NCBI RefSeq assembly: GCF_023822005.2
Contig: NZ_CP098806.1
Coordinates: forward strand, 3,286,001 to 3,350,000
Direction of reading: 5' to 3'
Source: Dyadobacter fanqingshengii
GTDB lineage: Bacteria; Bacteroidota; Bacteroidia; Cytophagales; Spirosomataceae
Length of the DNA stretch: 64,000 bases
Under the pieces are notes generated by a model that was not told where the DNA came from, ran no database searches, and was given only the letters and a program-made list of their open reading frames with translations. The position numbers were made by a program, and so were the translations under genes. Shown one piece after another: positions 17,648-26,543 of the stretch (positions are counted from its first letter, which is position 1; every line of letters begins with the position of its first letter).

Positions 17648-18415
17648 TCAGCCATTCTTGACCAACTTCCTCATTTCCTCTTTCAACTCTTTCATTTCCG
17701 TATGCAAACTTAGCAGGCTCACTTGCTTGTGATCTGCTTCAAGATCAAAAGTCAGCTTGCTGTTGACAATCCATATTTCCTTGATTTCGCTGCGGTCGAG
17801 ACGGATGGGACTATATTCCGGATTGGAGGAAATCAGATTTACGAAGGTCGACTGGCTTTCCTGCTGCATTTTTTTTACCAAAATACTGTCGACCGTTACA
17901 ACGACGTAGATCTGCTTGGGATTTACATCTTCCCAATCATCCAACGCTTTCCCAACGATCCATTCGCCGGAATGCAGCACGGGCATCATACTGTCCCCTT
18001 CCACCTGAAATCCCCTGAACGTAGCATTGCGATATTCGGGAAGTGGAATCGTAAAAGCGGGCAAAGTCTCAAACCATTGTGCATCCCCAATGTTATTGGG
18101 ATAGCCCGCAGCGGCTTTGGCACTTACGAGCACGATGTTCTCCTTACCCGCATTATCAACAGTGACAACTTTCGGGCTCATCAACAGCTTATCCGCCTGT
18201 AAATATTTCTGCTTGCTATCACCAAAAAGCCACAAAGGGTTAATGTGATACTTTTTCAGCAGTTCTTTCACAACCTGCCCGGGGATCCGCGTCCGGCCTC
18301 TCTCAATATCAGCCGTAGTGGCGCTAATGCCCAGTTCGTCCGCAAACGCGGACTGGGTCAGATTCAACTCTTCCCTTATTTGCTTAAAACGCTTGAACTC
18401 TTCGTCGATTTGCAT
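17648..18415 (-). CDS. XRE-S24 (LexA-like) self-cleaving repressor
   Basis: 255 residues: N-terminal XRE helix-turn-helix (about 8-56, core LTQSAFADELGIS), then a peptidase S24/LexA C-terminal domain. The predicted cleavage site is Ala103-Gly104 in SAKAAAGYPNN, the nucleophile Ser142 in EGDSMMP and the general base Lys181 in DSILVKK; the 39-residue Ser-Lys spacing is close to LexA and UmuD. A short charged coiled-coil ends the protein. It is divergent from dinB, with four TGGA-N5-TCCA dyads between them. I infer a RecA-responsive autorepressor of the polymerase genes. It is not canonical LexA, which has a winged-helix N-terminus. Confidence 0.88.
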   Translation of the reverse strand: MQIDEEFKRFKQIREELNLTQSAFADELGISATTADIERGRTRIPGQVVKELLKKYHINPLWLFGDSKQKYLQADKLLMSPKVVTVDNAGKENIVLVSAKAAAGYPNNIGDAQWFETLPAFTIPLPEYRNATFRGFQVEGDSMMPVLHSGEWIVGKALDDWEDVNPKQIYVVVTVDSILVKKMQQESQSTFVNLISSNPEYSPIRLDRSEIKEIWIVNSKLTFDLEADHKQVSLLSLHTEMKELKEEMRKLVKNG

Positions 18416-18458
18416 GTTCGGCTGATCAAGTCAAAAATTGCTAACTCCTTATCAATAG

Positions 18459-18466
18459 CAAAGATA
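18459..18466 (-). promoter_or_regulatory. Predicted -7 element of the LexA-like repressor gene
   Basis: On the minus strand this reads TATCTTTG, a full match to TAnnTTTG, 43 bp upstream of the repressor ATG. No clear -33 element is seen. Dyad A (18475-18487) lies just upstream, where bound repressor would block RNA polymerase. Confidence 0.5.
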
Positions 18467-18474
18467 CAAAATTT

Positions 18475-18547
18475 TGGAATATTTCCTTTTCTTTTTTGGA
18501 TATGCTCCATATATTTGGAAATAATCCATATTTTTGTAAAAATTCCA
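18475..18547. promoter_or_regulatory. Operator array: four TGGA-N5-TCCA dyads
   Basis: Four 13-bp dyads lie in the 138-bp gap between the repressor and dinB: 18475-18487 (TGGA-N5-TCCT), 18497-18509 (TGGA-N5-TCCA), 18516-18528 (TGGA-N5-TCCA) and 18535-18547 (TGTA-N5-TCCA). Their starts are 22, 19 and 19 bp apart. Two are perfect and two have one mismatch. They interleave with the predicted -7 elements of both genes, the expected layout for autorepression and for repression of dinB-dnaE. Binding by the adjacent repressor is inferred. Confidence 0.7.
18529..18536 (+). promoter_or_regulatory. Predicted -7 element of dinB
   Basis: TATTTTTG matches TAnnTTTG and lies 17 bp upstream of the dinB ATG (18554), so the leader would be about 10 nt. 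It sits between the third dyad and the fourth, which overlaps its end. A convincing -33 element was not found. Confidence 0.5.
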
Positions 18548-18553
18548 AAGCAA

Positions 18554-19783
18554 ATGGACCGTACAATATTACATCTGGATCTGGATACATTTTTTGTTTC
18601 GGTTGAGCGAAAGCACGATAGCCGGCTGAATAACCGGCCGGTGCTCGTAGGCGGAACGGGTGACCGTGGTGTGGTAGCAGCCTGCAGTTATGAAACCAGG
18701 CCATTCGGTGTCCATTCAGGAATGTCTATGAAAATGGCACGTATGCTTTGCCCGGAAGCAACGATCATCAAAGGCGACGGCGGAATGTATTCGAACGAAT
18801 CTAAAATTGTGTCGGAGATTATCGCCGAAACGGTGCCCGTCTTTGAAAAAGCCAGCATTGACGAGTTCTATGCAGATTTATCTGGGATGGACAAGTTTTT
18901 TGGCAGCTTTCAGCTTGCTACCGAGCTTAGAGAACGCATTAAGCGGGAGAGCGGCTTGCCCATTTCATGCGGACTTTCCACGAGTAAGGTTGTTTCCAAA
19001 GTAGCAACCGGCGAGGCGAAACCTGACAACCACAAAAAAATAGATGCGGGAACCGAAAAAAGCTTTTTAGCGCCCATGCATGTGCAGAAGATCCCGATGG
19101 TAGGTGAAAAAACCAATAAGATCCTGTATGATATGGGTATCAAATACGTGAAGACGATACAGGAAATGCCCGTTGAAATGATGGGCGAAATATTGGGCAA
19201 GAATGGCACACTGCTTTGGAATCGGGCAAATGGGTTAGACAACTCTCCTATCGTTCCATTTCATGAACGCAAATCCATTTCCAACGAGCGCACGTTTGGA
19301 AAGGATACGGGTGACGTGAAAAGAATGCGGGAAATGCTGCGGGCCATGGGTGAAAATTTGGCCTATCAGCTACGAAATGGAAATAAACTCACTTCATGCG
19401 TGTCCGTAAAAATCCGGTATTCCGATTTTAACACAGTTTCAAAGCAGGTAAAGATTCCATACACATCGGCTGATCATACATTGATCCCGCAAATTGAACG
19501 GTTATTCGACCTCCTCCACAACCGGAGAATGATGGTCCGGCTCGTAGGTGTCAATTTCAGTGACCTTGTTACAGGGAGCCATCAGATCAATATGTTTGAC
19601 GATTCTGAGGAAAAGCTAAACCTTTATCAGGCAATGGATTATATCAGAAACCGGTACGGCACCGATAAACGGGGAAATGCTATTTTAAGCTGGGGCACCA
19701 CCATCGGCATCCCGAACATTTCCAGCATGGGAAACCCCTTCAACGGCGACCCACCCATCATTCCCGCGCATCGGAATGCATGA
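18554..19783 (+). CDS. dinB: Y-family DNA polymerase IV (DinB)
   Basis: 409-residue translesion polymerase. Catalytic acids are visible in LHLDLDTFFVSVE (N-terminus) and ASIDEFYADLSGMD; the steric-gate region is VAACSYETRPFG. HhH and little-finger domains follow. Near the C-terminus QINMF resembles a beta-clamp binding peptide (QxxLF-like). The frame is open upstream to 18245, but that part crosses the operator array and the repressor gene; ATG 18554 gives the correct family start MDRTILHLDLD. It is followed after 40 bp by the second dnaE, so the two are probably co-transcribed under control of the divergent repressor. Confidence 0.93.
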   Translation: MDRTILHLDLDTFFVSVERKHDSRLNNRPVLVGGTGDRGVVAACSYETRPFGVHSGMSMKMARMLCPEATIIKGDGGMYSNESKIVSEIIAETVPVFEKASIDEFYADLSGMDKFFGSFQLATELRERIKRESGLPISCGLSTSKVVSKVATGEAKPDNHKKIDAGTEKSFLAPMHVQKIPMVGEKTNKILYDMGIKYVKTIQEMPVEMMGEILGKNGTLLWNRANGLDNSPIVPFHERKSISNERTFGKDTGDVKRMREMLRAMGENLAYQLRNGNKLTSCVSVKIRYSDFNTVSKQVKIPYTSADHTLIPQIERLFDLLHNRRMMVRLVGVNFSDLVTGSHQINMFDDSEEKLNLYQAMDYIRNRYGTDKRGNAILSWGTTIGIPNISSMGNPFNGDPPIIPAHRNA

Positions 19784-19823
19784 TTTACTCAACGAATGAT
19801 GAAAAGTTTATTTCCAAAACACC

Positions 19824-22793
19824 ATGCTACTCAACTGTCACTCTTATTTCAGCCTTCGTTTTGGGACTATCCCCGAACAGGAATTGCTTCAGATAAGCAG
19901 GGAAAACGGTTATGGCTGCATTGCACTGACCGATATAAACAATACGTCCGGTTGCCTGAACTTTATCAGGATGGCACCTAAATATGACATTAAACCAATT
20001 GTAGGGATCGATTTTCGTAACGGGGCAAAACAGCAATTTGTGGGGTTAGCTAAAAATAACGCAGGTTTTCAGGAGCTGAATGCCTACCTATCGAGACATT
20101 CTTTGTTGAAAGAGGCATTTCCCGACGAGGCCCCGAAACTCGAACACGCTGTATTTATTTACCCTTTTGAAAATCTTTCTGCGGAGAAAAAAGAGACACT
20201 ATTACCCAACGAATACATTGGCATTGCGCAAAAAGATTTGAACAGAATCCGCTTTTCCCCCTTGTTCAAGCAAAAGGAAAAGCTTGTTGTGATGCAGCCA
20301 TTGAGTTTTCGAAATAAGCGAGACTTCAACACGCACCGCCTTTTGCGTTCGATAGATGGTAACACATTATTGAGCAAACTGTCGCCAACAGAAACGGCCG
20401 AAGAATCGGAGCAAATCATGCCGTTAAAGGTGCTCGAATATCATTTCAAGGAAAAAGACCTTGATTTCATCATTCGCAACACCGAAAAGTTGATGGAGGA
20501 ATGCAGCATTCATTTCAATTTTGGTGACGATCGGGAACATCAGAATTTGAGGGTGTATGGCGAAAGTGCACATGACGACTATCAAAAATTGACATCACTG
20601 AGTTACCAGGCGTTGGGTTATCGATACGGTGAGCAGGTAACCGACGAGATTTTTGACCGGATCGCAATGGAACTGGACCTTATTCAGAAGCAAAATTTCG
20701 TCCCATTTTTCCTTGTTAACCATGACATTGTGAGCTATGCGCGAAGAAAAGGCTATTACTATGTCGGTCGTGGAAGTGGCGCGAACAGCATTGTGGCCTA
20801 TTTGCTGAATATCACCAATGTTGACCCGATTGAACTCGACCTTTACTTTGAACGGTTCATCAACATGCACCGGAAAAATCCGCCCGATTTCGACATTGAT
20901 TTTTCATGGCGCGATCGCGAAGATGTAACGCAGTATATTTTTGACACCTTCGGCAAAAACGGCCAGGCGTCACTATTGGCAACATATAGCACATTTCAAC
21001 ACAGCGCAGCCGTTCGTGAGCTGGGTAAGGTTTTCGGGTTGCCAGCTTATGAGATCGACGCTTTGAGCAATGGAAAATTTGACCCGAAAAAACTGGATCA
21101 GATATCCAGCCTGGTGATCAAGTATGCCGGTTATTTGCAGGAAAATAATCAGCCGAATCATTTGAGCATTCATGCAGGCGGGATCCTGATCTCCGAACGG
21201 CCTATACATTATTTCACGGCCACGGATGTGCCGCCCAAAGGATTTCCTACCACGCAATTCGACATGGTCATCGCGGAAGATGTAGGGCTGAATAAATATG
21301 ACATTCTCGGACAGCGGGGTCTGGCCAAGATCAAGGAAACATTGGAAGTGATCCGTTACAACCGCCCGGACGAACAACCGATCGACATTGATGACGTAAA
21401 AAAATTCAAGACCGACCCGAAAATCAACGACCTGATCAAACGGGCCCAATGTATTGGCTGCTTTTACGTGGAATCACCTGCCATGCGCATGCTGTTGCGG
21501 AAGCTCGAAGTGGATAATTACCTCGGATTGGTTGCAGCCAGCTCCATTATCAGGCCTGGCGTTGCAAAAAGCGGCATGATGCGCGAATATATTTTACGTC
21601 ACCAAAACCCCGAGAAAGTTCAGGAAGCACACCCGGAATTATTAAAGCTGATGCCCGAAACTTACGGCATTATGGTTTACCAGGAAGACGTGATCAAGGT
21701 TGCACATTATTTTGCTAAGCTCACGCTCGGCGAAGCGGATGTGATCAGACGAGGCATGAGCGGAAAATTCCGTGGTCGTGACGAGTTTGAGCGGGTAAAG
21801 AAAAAGTATTTCAAAAACTGCTCCGATATGGGTTATGAGCCCCAGACGACGCAGGAAATTTGGAACCAGATTGCAAGTTTTGCGGGCTATGCATTCGCGA
21901 AAGGACATTCGGCGTCCTATGCTGTGGAAAGTTACCAGACACTTTTCCTGAAAGCCTATTATCCATTGGAATACATGGTGGCAGTGCTGAATAACGGCGG
22001 CGGATTTTACGCACCTGAGCTATATCTGCACGAAGCACGCATGATGGGCGCCACGATCATGGCACCTTGCGTGAACCACAGCAACGCCCAGGCAGTGATA
22101 AAAGGAAAGGACATTTATCTGGGAATGCAGTTTTTGAATGAAATTGAGGAGAAAACCATACTGAAAATCGTTTCCGCGAGAGAGCAGGAAGGAGAGTTTC
22201 TATCCTTGAACAATTTCATTGACCGTGTTGCTATTTCAATCGAGCAATTGACGATCCTGATCCGCATAGATGCGTTCAGGTTTACGGGAATTAACAAGAA
22301 AACATTACTTTGGAAGGCACATTTCAGGCTTAGTAAAACACCGTCAAAAGTACCGCAGAAGCAATTATTCAAGTCGGAAGTGAAAGATTATCAGCTGCCG
22401 ACTTTCCATTCGTCGCCCATCGACGACGCCTATGATCAGATAGAATTACTTGGTTTTGCGCTTTGCAGTCCTTTTGATTTATTAAAAAACGCTTTGCCAA
22501 AAAGTGTCATGAGCAAAGATCTGCATGTTTATGTAAATCGGGAGGTTGTGCAGTATGGTTATCTGGTGGCGGTCAAAAACACACGCACGGCAAGAGGCGA
22601 AACAATGCAATTCGGGACTTTTCTGGATCAGGAAGGACAATTTATTGACACCGTACATTTCCCGCAAGTTGCTGTTAAATTCAATTTTTCTGTGAAAGGC
22701 GTTTATAAAATCCGCGGTGTTGTGACGGAAGAATTTGGTTTTCTGACAATTGAAGTAATGGAGATCACGAGGATGGATTCCGCAACACGTTGA
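19824..22793 (+). CDS. dnaE: DNA polymerase III alpha subunit, short alternative (DnaE2-like)
   Basis: C-family polymerase of 989 residues. The N-terminal PHP domain is degenerate: its first motif reads LNCHSYFSL where active PHP domains have HxH, and ALTDINN lacks the usual His. The polymerase core is intact (PDFDIDFSWRDR with the catalytic Asp pair; VGRGSGANSIVAYLL). Tandem HhH and an OB-like domain (about 880-985) end the protein. Replicative DnaE1 is usually about 1,160-1,200 residues, so this copy lacks the C-terminal tau-binding region. With dinB and a LexA-like repressor beside it, an error-prone damage-induced role is likely. No ImuA-like gene is present. Confidence 0.88.
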   Translation: MLLNCHSYFSLRFGTIPEQELLQISRENGYGCIALTDINNTSGCLNFIRMAPKYDIKPIVGIDFRNGAKQQFVGLAKNNAGFQELNAYLSRHSLLKEAFPDEAPKLEHAVFIYPFENLSAEKKETLLPNEYIGIAQKDLNRIRFSPLFKQKEKLVVMQPLSFRNKRDFNTHRLLRSIDGNTLLSKLSPTETAEESEQIMPLKVLEYHFKEKDLDFIIRNTEKLMEECSIHFNFGDDREHQNLRVYGESAHDDYQKLTSLSYQALGYRYGEQVTDEIFDRIAMELDLIQKQNFVPFFLVNHDIVSYARRKGYYYVGRGSGANSIVAYLLNITNVDPIELDLYFERFINMHRKNPPDFDIDFSWRDREDVTQYIFDTFGKNGQASLLATYSTFQHSAAVRELGKVFGLPAYEIDALSNGKFDPKKLDQISSLVIKYAGYLQENNQPNHLSIHAGGILISERPIHYFTATDVPPKGFPTTQFDMVIAEDVGLNKYDILGQRGLAKIKETLEVIRYNRPDEQPIDIDDVKKFKTDPKINDLIKRAQCIGCFYVESPAMRMLLRKLEVDNYLGLVAASSIIRPGVAKSGMMREYILRHQNPEKVQEAHPELLKLMPETYGIMVYQEDVIKVAHYFAKLTLGEADVIRRGMSGKFRGRDEFERVKKKYFKNCSDMGYEPQTTQEIWNQIASFAGYAFAKGHSASYAVESYQTLFLKAYYPLEYMVAVLNNGGGFYAPELYLHEARMMGATIMAPCVNHSNAQAVIKGKDIYLGMQFLNEIEEKTILKIVSAREQEGEFLSLNNFIDRVAISIEQLTILIRIDAFRFTGINKKTLLWKAHFRLSKTPSKVPQKQLFKSEVKDYQLPTFHSSPIDDAYDQIELLGFALCSPFDLLKNALPKSVMSKDLHVYVNREVVQYGYLVAVKNTRTARGETMQFGTFLDQEGQFIDTVHFPQVAVKFNFSVKGVYKIRGVVTEEFGFLTIEVMEITRMDSATR

Positions 22794-22931
22794 CGATCAG
22801 AAAAAATCTCGAAAGAATCAGCGATGCGTGACAAGTTGTGATAATTCTGAACCGCATTTTACGTTTTCATCCAGCATTTGGGCGTTAAAGCGCTATATTA
22901 ATTAAACTTAATGTCTCTCAACATCACAAAT

Positions 22932-23384
22932 ATGAAAAAGCAAATCTATCTTTTGATAGCGGCAGCCTGCATCTTAGCATCCTGCGCAAAGAAAGAATCC
23001 GAATCCACAACGGTCGTAGAAAGTGATGCACAGCCTGGCTCGGAATGTTACGCGTACACAACCGAAAAAGATTCCGCGTTCCTGCATATCGAAGTGACTG
23101 CTGACAGCATTGTAACTGGGGATTTGGAATATAACTTATTTGAAAAGGATCAAAATCGTGGCAAAATCGATGGAAAGATCCATGGTGACACCTTGTTGGC
23201 TAACTACAAATTCATGTCAGAAGGCGTTGAATCGACCCGCGAAGTTGCCTTTTTGAAAAAAGATGGAAATTGGGTTGAGGGGTTTGGTCCGGTTGGGGAG
23301 AAAAACGGCGCAATGTTGTTCAGTGACAGGTCTAAGTTGGATTTTGCCAAAGGTTTGGTTTTTAAAACTGCCGCGTGTCCCTGA
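22932..23384 (+). CDS. Putative lipoprotein, unrecognised
   Basis: 150 residues from the ATG at 22932 (MKKQIYLLIAAACILASC), with a clear lipobox LASC and Cys18. The mature part is acidic and short, with segments YAYTTEKDSAFLHIEVTADS and GKIDGKIHGDTLLANYKF that suggest a small beta-sandwich or barrel. I do not recognise a family. It stands alone between dnaE and the M16 protease, 138 bp after dnaE. An upstream in-frame ATG (22911) would spoil the signal peptide. Confidence 0.7.
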   Translation: MKKQIYLLIAAACILASCAKKESESTTVVESDAQPGSECYAYTTEKDSAFLHIEVTADSIVTGDLEYNLFEKDQNRGKIDGKIHGDTLLANYKFMSEGVESTREVAFLKKDGNWVEGFGPVGEKNGAMLFSDRSKLDFAKGLVFKTAACP

Positions 23385-23385
23385 T

Positions 23386-23418
23386 TTTGAAAAAGTCGAT
23401 ACTTTTTAAATATCTTTC
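23386..23418 (+). promoter_or_regulatory. Predicted promoter of the M16 protease gene
   Basis: TTTG (23386-23389), 21 bp spacer, TATCTTTC (23411-23418; one mismatch to TAnnTTTG). Transcription would begin near 23425, just before the ATG at 23445 or 23454. Confidence 0.5.
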
Positions 23419-23444
23419 GCCCTCCTGAATGCTGTTAATTTAAA

Positions 23445-26264
23445 ATGACTAAAATGAAAAAGGCGCTAATCGCTTTGTTTATCGCGGGACTTGGAATAAG
23501 TCCTTTGCATGTTGCTTTTGCCCAAGATCTCTCCACCCAGAAAGTCCCGCTTGACCCGGGTGTCCGTATGGGGAAACTCAAAAACGGGATAACCTATTAC
23601 ATCAGAAAAAACGCCGAGCCCAAAAATCGAGCAGAACTGCGTCTGGCGGTAAAGGCAGGATCTGTTTTGGAAACCGATGCCCAGCAAGGACTTGCGCATT
23701 TTATGGAGCACATGAATTTCAATGGGACAACCAATTTCCCTAAGAATGAGCTCGTTAACTTTCTCCAAAAGACCGGCGTGCGTTTCGGGGCGGACTTGAA
23801 TGCTTACACAGGTTTTGATGAAACCGTTTATATGTTGCCCATTCCAACAGACTCGGCGGGACTGCTGGACAAAGGCATCCAGGTGCTGGAAGACTGGGCG
23901 CACGGCGCATTGCTTGATCCATCCGAAATTGAAAAAGAGCGAGGCGTTGTGTTGGAAGAATCCAGAATGGGACGCGGCGCACAGCAGAGAATGCGCGATA
24001 AATTCCTGAAAGTAATCCTTAACAATTCGCGTTATGCAGAACGCCTTCCGATAGGTAAAGACAGTATTCTAAAAAGCTTCAAGCCGGAAACAATTAAAGC
24101 ATTTTACCAGGACTGGTATCGCCCGGACCTCATTTCGGTGATTGCCGTTGGTGATTTTGATGTAGACAAAGTGGAGGCTATTATCAAACAGAAATTCAGT
24201 TCGATCCCCTCACCGGCCAATGCAAAAAAACGCACGAAATATGCGATTCCACTCGATGGATCAACAAAAGTGGCGATTGTTACGGATCCCGAATACCCGC
24301 AAAATCTGATTCAGCTTATTTATAAACAACCCAATCAAAAAGTAAAATCCCTGAAAGATGTGCGCGATAATTTCGCCCAGGGATTGTATAATTCAATGAT
24401 GGGCCAGCGTATGCAGGAGCTTACGCAAAAAGCAAATCCACCATTTTTATACGGAGACAGCCAGTATGGCGACTTCCTTGGCGACCTGGATTCTTACACA
24501 TCCATTGCGCTGGCAAAGGACGCTCCTTCTATGAAAACTGCATTAACTGCCCTGCTTGAAGAAAATGCGCGTGTGCAGAAATTCGGATTCACCCAGCCAG
24601 AACTGGATCGGGCGAAAAAGGACTTTTATACAGCCATCGAACAGTATTATAAGGAGAGAGATAAAACCAAATCGTCAGAGCACGTCCAGGAATATTTGGA
24701 CCACTTTCTGCATGATAAACCTTATATGAGCGCCGAGGCTTATTTCGAATTTGTAAAAAAACATTTAGATGGAGTTTCATTAGCGGAAGTCAATGGCCTG
24801 GCAAAAAAATACATCACAGACAAAAACAGGGCTGTGGTGGTTATGGGGCCTGAAAAAAGCAAAGATGACCTGCCGAAGGAAGCCGAAATCCGTAAATTGC
24901 TTGTAGAAGCGGGTAAGGATGTCACAGCATATGTTGACGATGTGGTGGATTCGCCATTGCTGCCTGCCGAACCGAAACCAGGAAAGGTCGCAGGCGAAAA
25001 AACGTTGGAAAAGCTGGGCGTAACAGAGCTTACGTTTTCCAATGGTGTAAAGGTTTTGCTGAAACCAACGGATTTCAAAAACGACGAAATACTGATCAAA
25101 GCAACGGGGAAGGGCGGTTATTCGTTGTTCCCGGACGAGCGTGAAACCGGAATGTTTTCGAGTTATCTGATCCAATCCGGCGGGGTCGGGCCTTATAATC
25201 AAACCCAGTTGCAAAAATTCCTGGCAGGGAAAACCGCCAGCGCAGGTCCTTATGTGAGCGAGCTGACCGAGGGAATTGGCGGCAGCACAAGCCCAAAAGA
25301 TTTGGAAACAACGTTGCAGTTGATATACGCCTACTTCACCGCGCCAAGAAAAGATGCGGATGTAGTAACCGGAATCCTGGCAAACCAGAAAGCATATCTG
25401 GAAAATATCCAGAAAACATTAACACCTGAAAAAGTTTATTCTGACTCGCTGAATGCGGTTCTGACAAGCAATAATCCCAAACGCAAACCATTAAAACCGG
25501 AAAGTATCGACAAAGTCAGCCTGGATCGTGCCGTAGAAATGTACAACGACCGGTTTGCAGACGCCTCTGATTTTGTGTTCACATTTGTTGGGGCATTCAA
25601 GCCAGAAGAAATCAAGCCGCTGCTTGAAAAATACATTGGCGGTCTGCCTTCAACCGACCGCGATGACACATTTAAACACCCCGATATTTTCCCGCCGAAA
25701 GGGACCATTGAAAAAACTATTTACAAAGGTCTTGAACCAAAAAGCCGTGTTACATTGATTTCGAGTGGTGAATATGAATACAATCCTGAGAACAATATTC
25801 AGATCGAAGCATTGCAGGAAGTGCTGCAAATCAAGCTCATAGAGGCGTTGCGTGAGGAAGAAAGTGGCGTTTACGGCGTGAGCGTTTCTGAAAGCACCGA
25901 CAAATTCCCAACAGGACATTACCGTTTCAACATCGGTTTTGGATGTGCGCCCGAGAATGTGGATAAGCTTGTAAAACGCGCCAGAGAAGAAGTGGATAAG
26001 GTGAAACAAAACGGCGCTGATCCAAAAGATATTGAAAAATTTGTCGCCGAAACGCAGCGCAAAACAGAAACGGCGCTTAAAACGAACAACTTCTGGCTCG
26101 ATTACCTGGACGACAACACGTTCCTTGGCGACGACCTTGATGAAATTTTCTTGCAGGATAAGTTACTGAAATCCATCACCGTTGCCAGCACAAAAGCTGC
26201 GGCAGAAAAATATTTCAATAATGACAACTTTATCAAGGTTGTTCTAATGCCTGAGAAAAAATAG
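23445..26264 (+). CDS. M16 family zinc metallopeptidase (insulinase/PqqL-like), exported
   Basis: 939 residues with a signal peptide (MKKALIALFIAGLGISPLHVAFAQ, cleavage after AQ region). The inverted zinc motif HFMEH is at residues 85-89 with the third ligand expected at the EKERGVVLEE helix near 165. The second M16 half (from about residue 520) lacks the zinc motif, as usual for these two-domain proteins. It would degrade peptides in the periplasm. ATG 23454 gives a slightly tighter signal peptide than 23445; both are plausible. A hairpin terminator follows. Confidence 0.93.
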   Translation: MTKMKKALIALFIAGLGISPLHVAFAQDLSTQKVPLDPGVRMGKLKNGITYYIRKNAEPKNRAELRLAVKAGSVLETDAQQGLAHFMEHMNFNGTTNFPKNELVNFLQKTGVRFGADLNAYTGFDETVYMLPIPTDSAGLLDKGIQVLEDWAHGALLDPSEIEKERGVVLEESRMGRGAQQRMRDKFLKVILNNSRYAERLPIGKDSILKSFKPETIKAFYQDWYRPDLISVIAVGDFDVDKVEAIIKQKFSSIPSPANAKKRTKYAIPLDGSTKVAIVTDPEYPQNLIQLIYKQPNQKVKSLKDVRDNFAQGLYNSMMGQRMQELTQKANPPFLYGDSQYGDFLGDLDSYTSIALAKDAPSMKTALTALLEENARVQKFGFTQPELDRAKKDFYTAIEQYYKERDKTKSSEHVQEYLDHFLHDKPYMSAEAYFEFVKKHLDGVSLAEVNGLAKKYITDKNRAVVVMGPEKSKDDLPKEAEIRKLLVEAGKDVTAYVDDVVDSPLLPAEPKPGKVAGEKTLEKLGVTELTFSNGVKVLLKPTDFKNDEILIKATGKGGYSLFPDERETGMFSSYLIQSGGVGPYNQTQLQKFLAGKTASAGPYVSELTEGIGGSTSPKDLETTLQLIYAYFTAPRKDADVVTGILANQKAYLENIQKTLTPEKVYSDSLNAVLTSNNPKRKPLKPESIDKVSLDRAVEMYNDRFADASDFVFTFVGAFKPEEIKPLLEKYIGGLPSTDRDDTFKHPDIFPPKGTIEKTIYKGLEPKSRVTLISSGEYEYNPENNIQIEALQEVLQIKLIEALREEESGVYGVSVSESTDKFPTGHYRFNIGFGCAPENVDKLVKRAREEVDKVKQNGADPKDIEKFVAETQRKTETALKTNNFWLDYLDDNTFLGDDLDEIFLQDKLLKSITVASTKAAAEKYFNNDNFIKVVLMPEKK

Positions 26265-26279
26265 CACAGTGAATTGATA

Positions 26280-26319
26280 TTAAGGGAGATGCGTAGAATT
26301 ATTGCATCTTCCTTAATTT
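26280..26319 (+). terminator. Terminator between M16 protease and DUF3820 gene
   Basis: 13-bp inverted repeat (26280-26292 / 26304-26316) with one G-T pair, 11-nt loop, then TTTA. The right arm overlaps the last codons of the convergent DUF3820 gene. Confidence 0.55.
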
Positions 26320-26538
26320 ATAAAGCAAATCCCCCAGCCCGTTAATTTGTATTTCATACATGGTGCTGAGCAACATTCCGAGTTTCCCCGCCGGGAAGCC
26401 CTGCCGCTGAAACCATTCCAGGTAAGACACTGGCAAATCTGCAATTAGTGTGTCTTTGTATTTCCCAAACGGCATTTTATACTTAAGTAACTCTTTTAGA
26501 ATGGTTGGATCCGGGACTGGATTTTCCTGCATCATCAT
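26299..26538 (-). CDS. DUF3820 family protein
   Basis: 79 residues with the family core MPFGKYKDTLIADLPVSYLEWF and GFPAGKLGMLLSTMYEI. The domain is common in small bacterial proteins; a relative is described as a quorum-sensing-regulated virulence factor, but its activity is unknown. It starts 5 bp after the pncB stop on the same strand, so the two are likely co-transcribed. Three consecutive Met codons make the exact start uncertain. Confidence 0.85.
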   Translation of the reverse strand: MMMQENPVPDPTILKELLKYKMPFGKYKDTLIADLPVSYLEWFQRQGFPAGKLGMLLSTMYEIQINGLGDLLYKLRKMQ

Positions 26539-26543
26539 GTATT

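Noticed and set aside
18245..18553. N-terminal extension of the dinB frame
   Set aside because: It runs through the repressor gene and the operator array and does not resemble any polymerase; the family start is at 18554.
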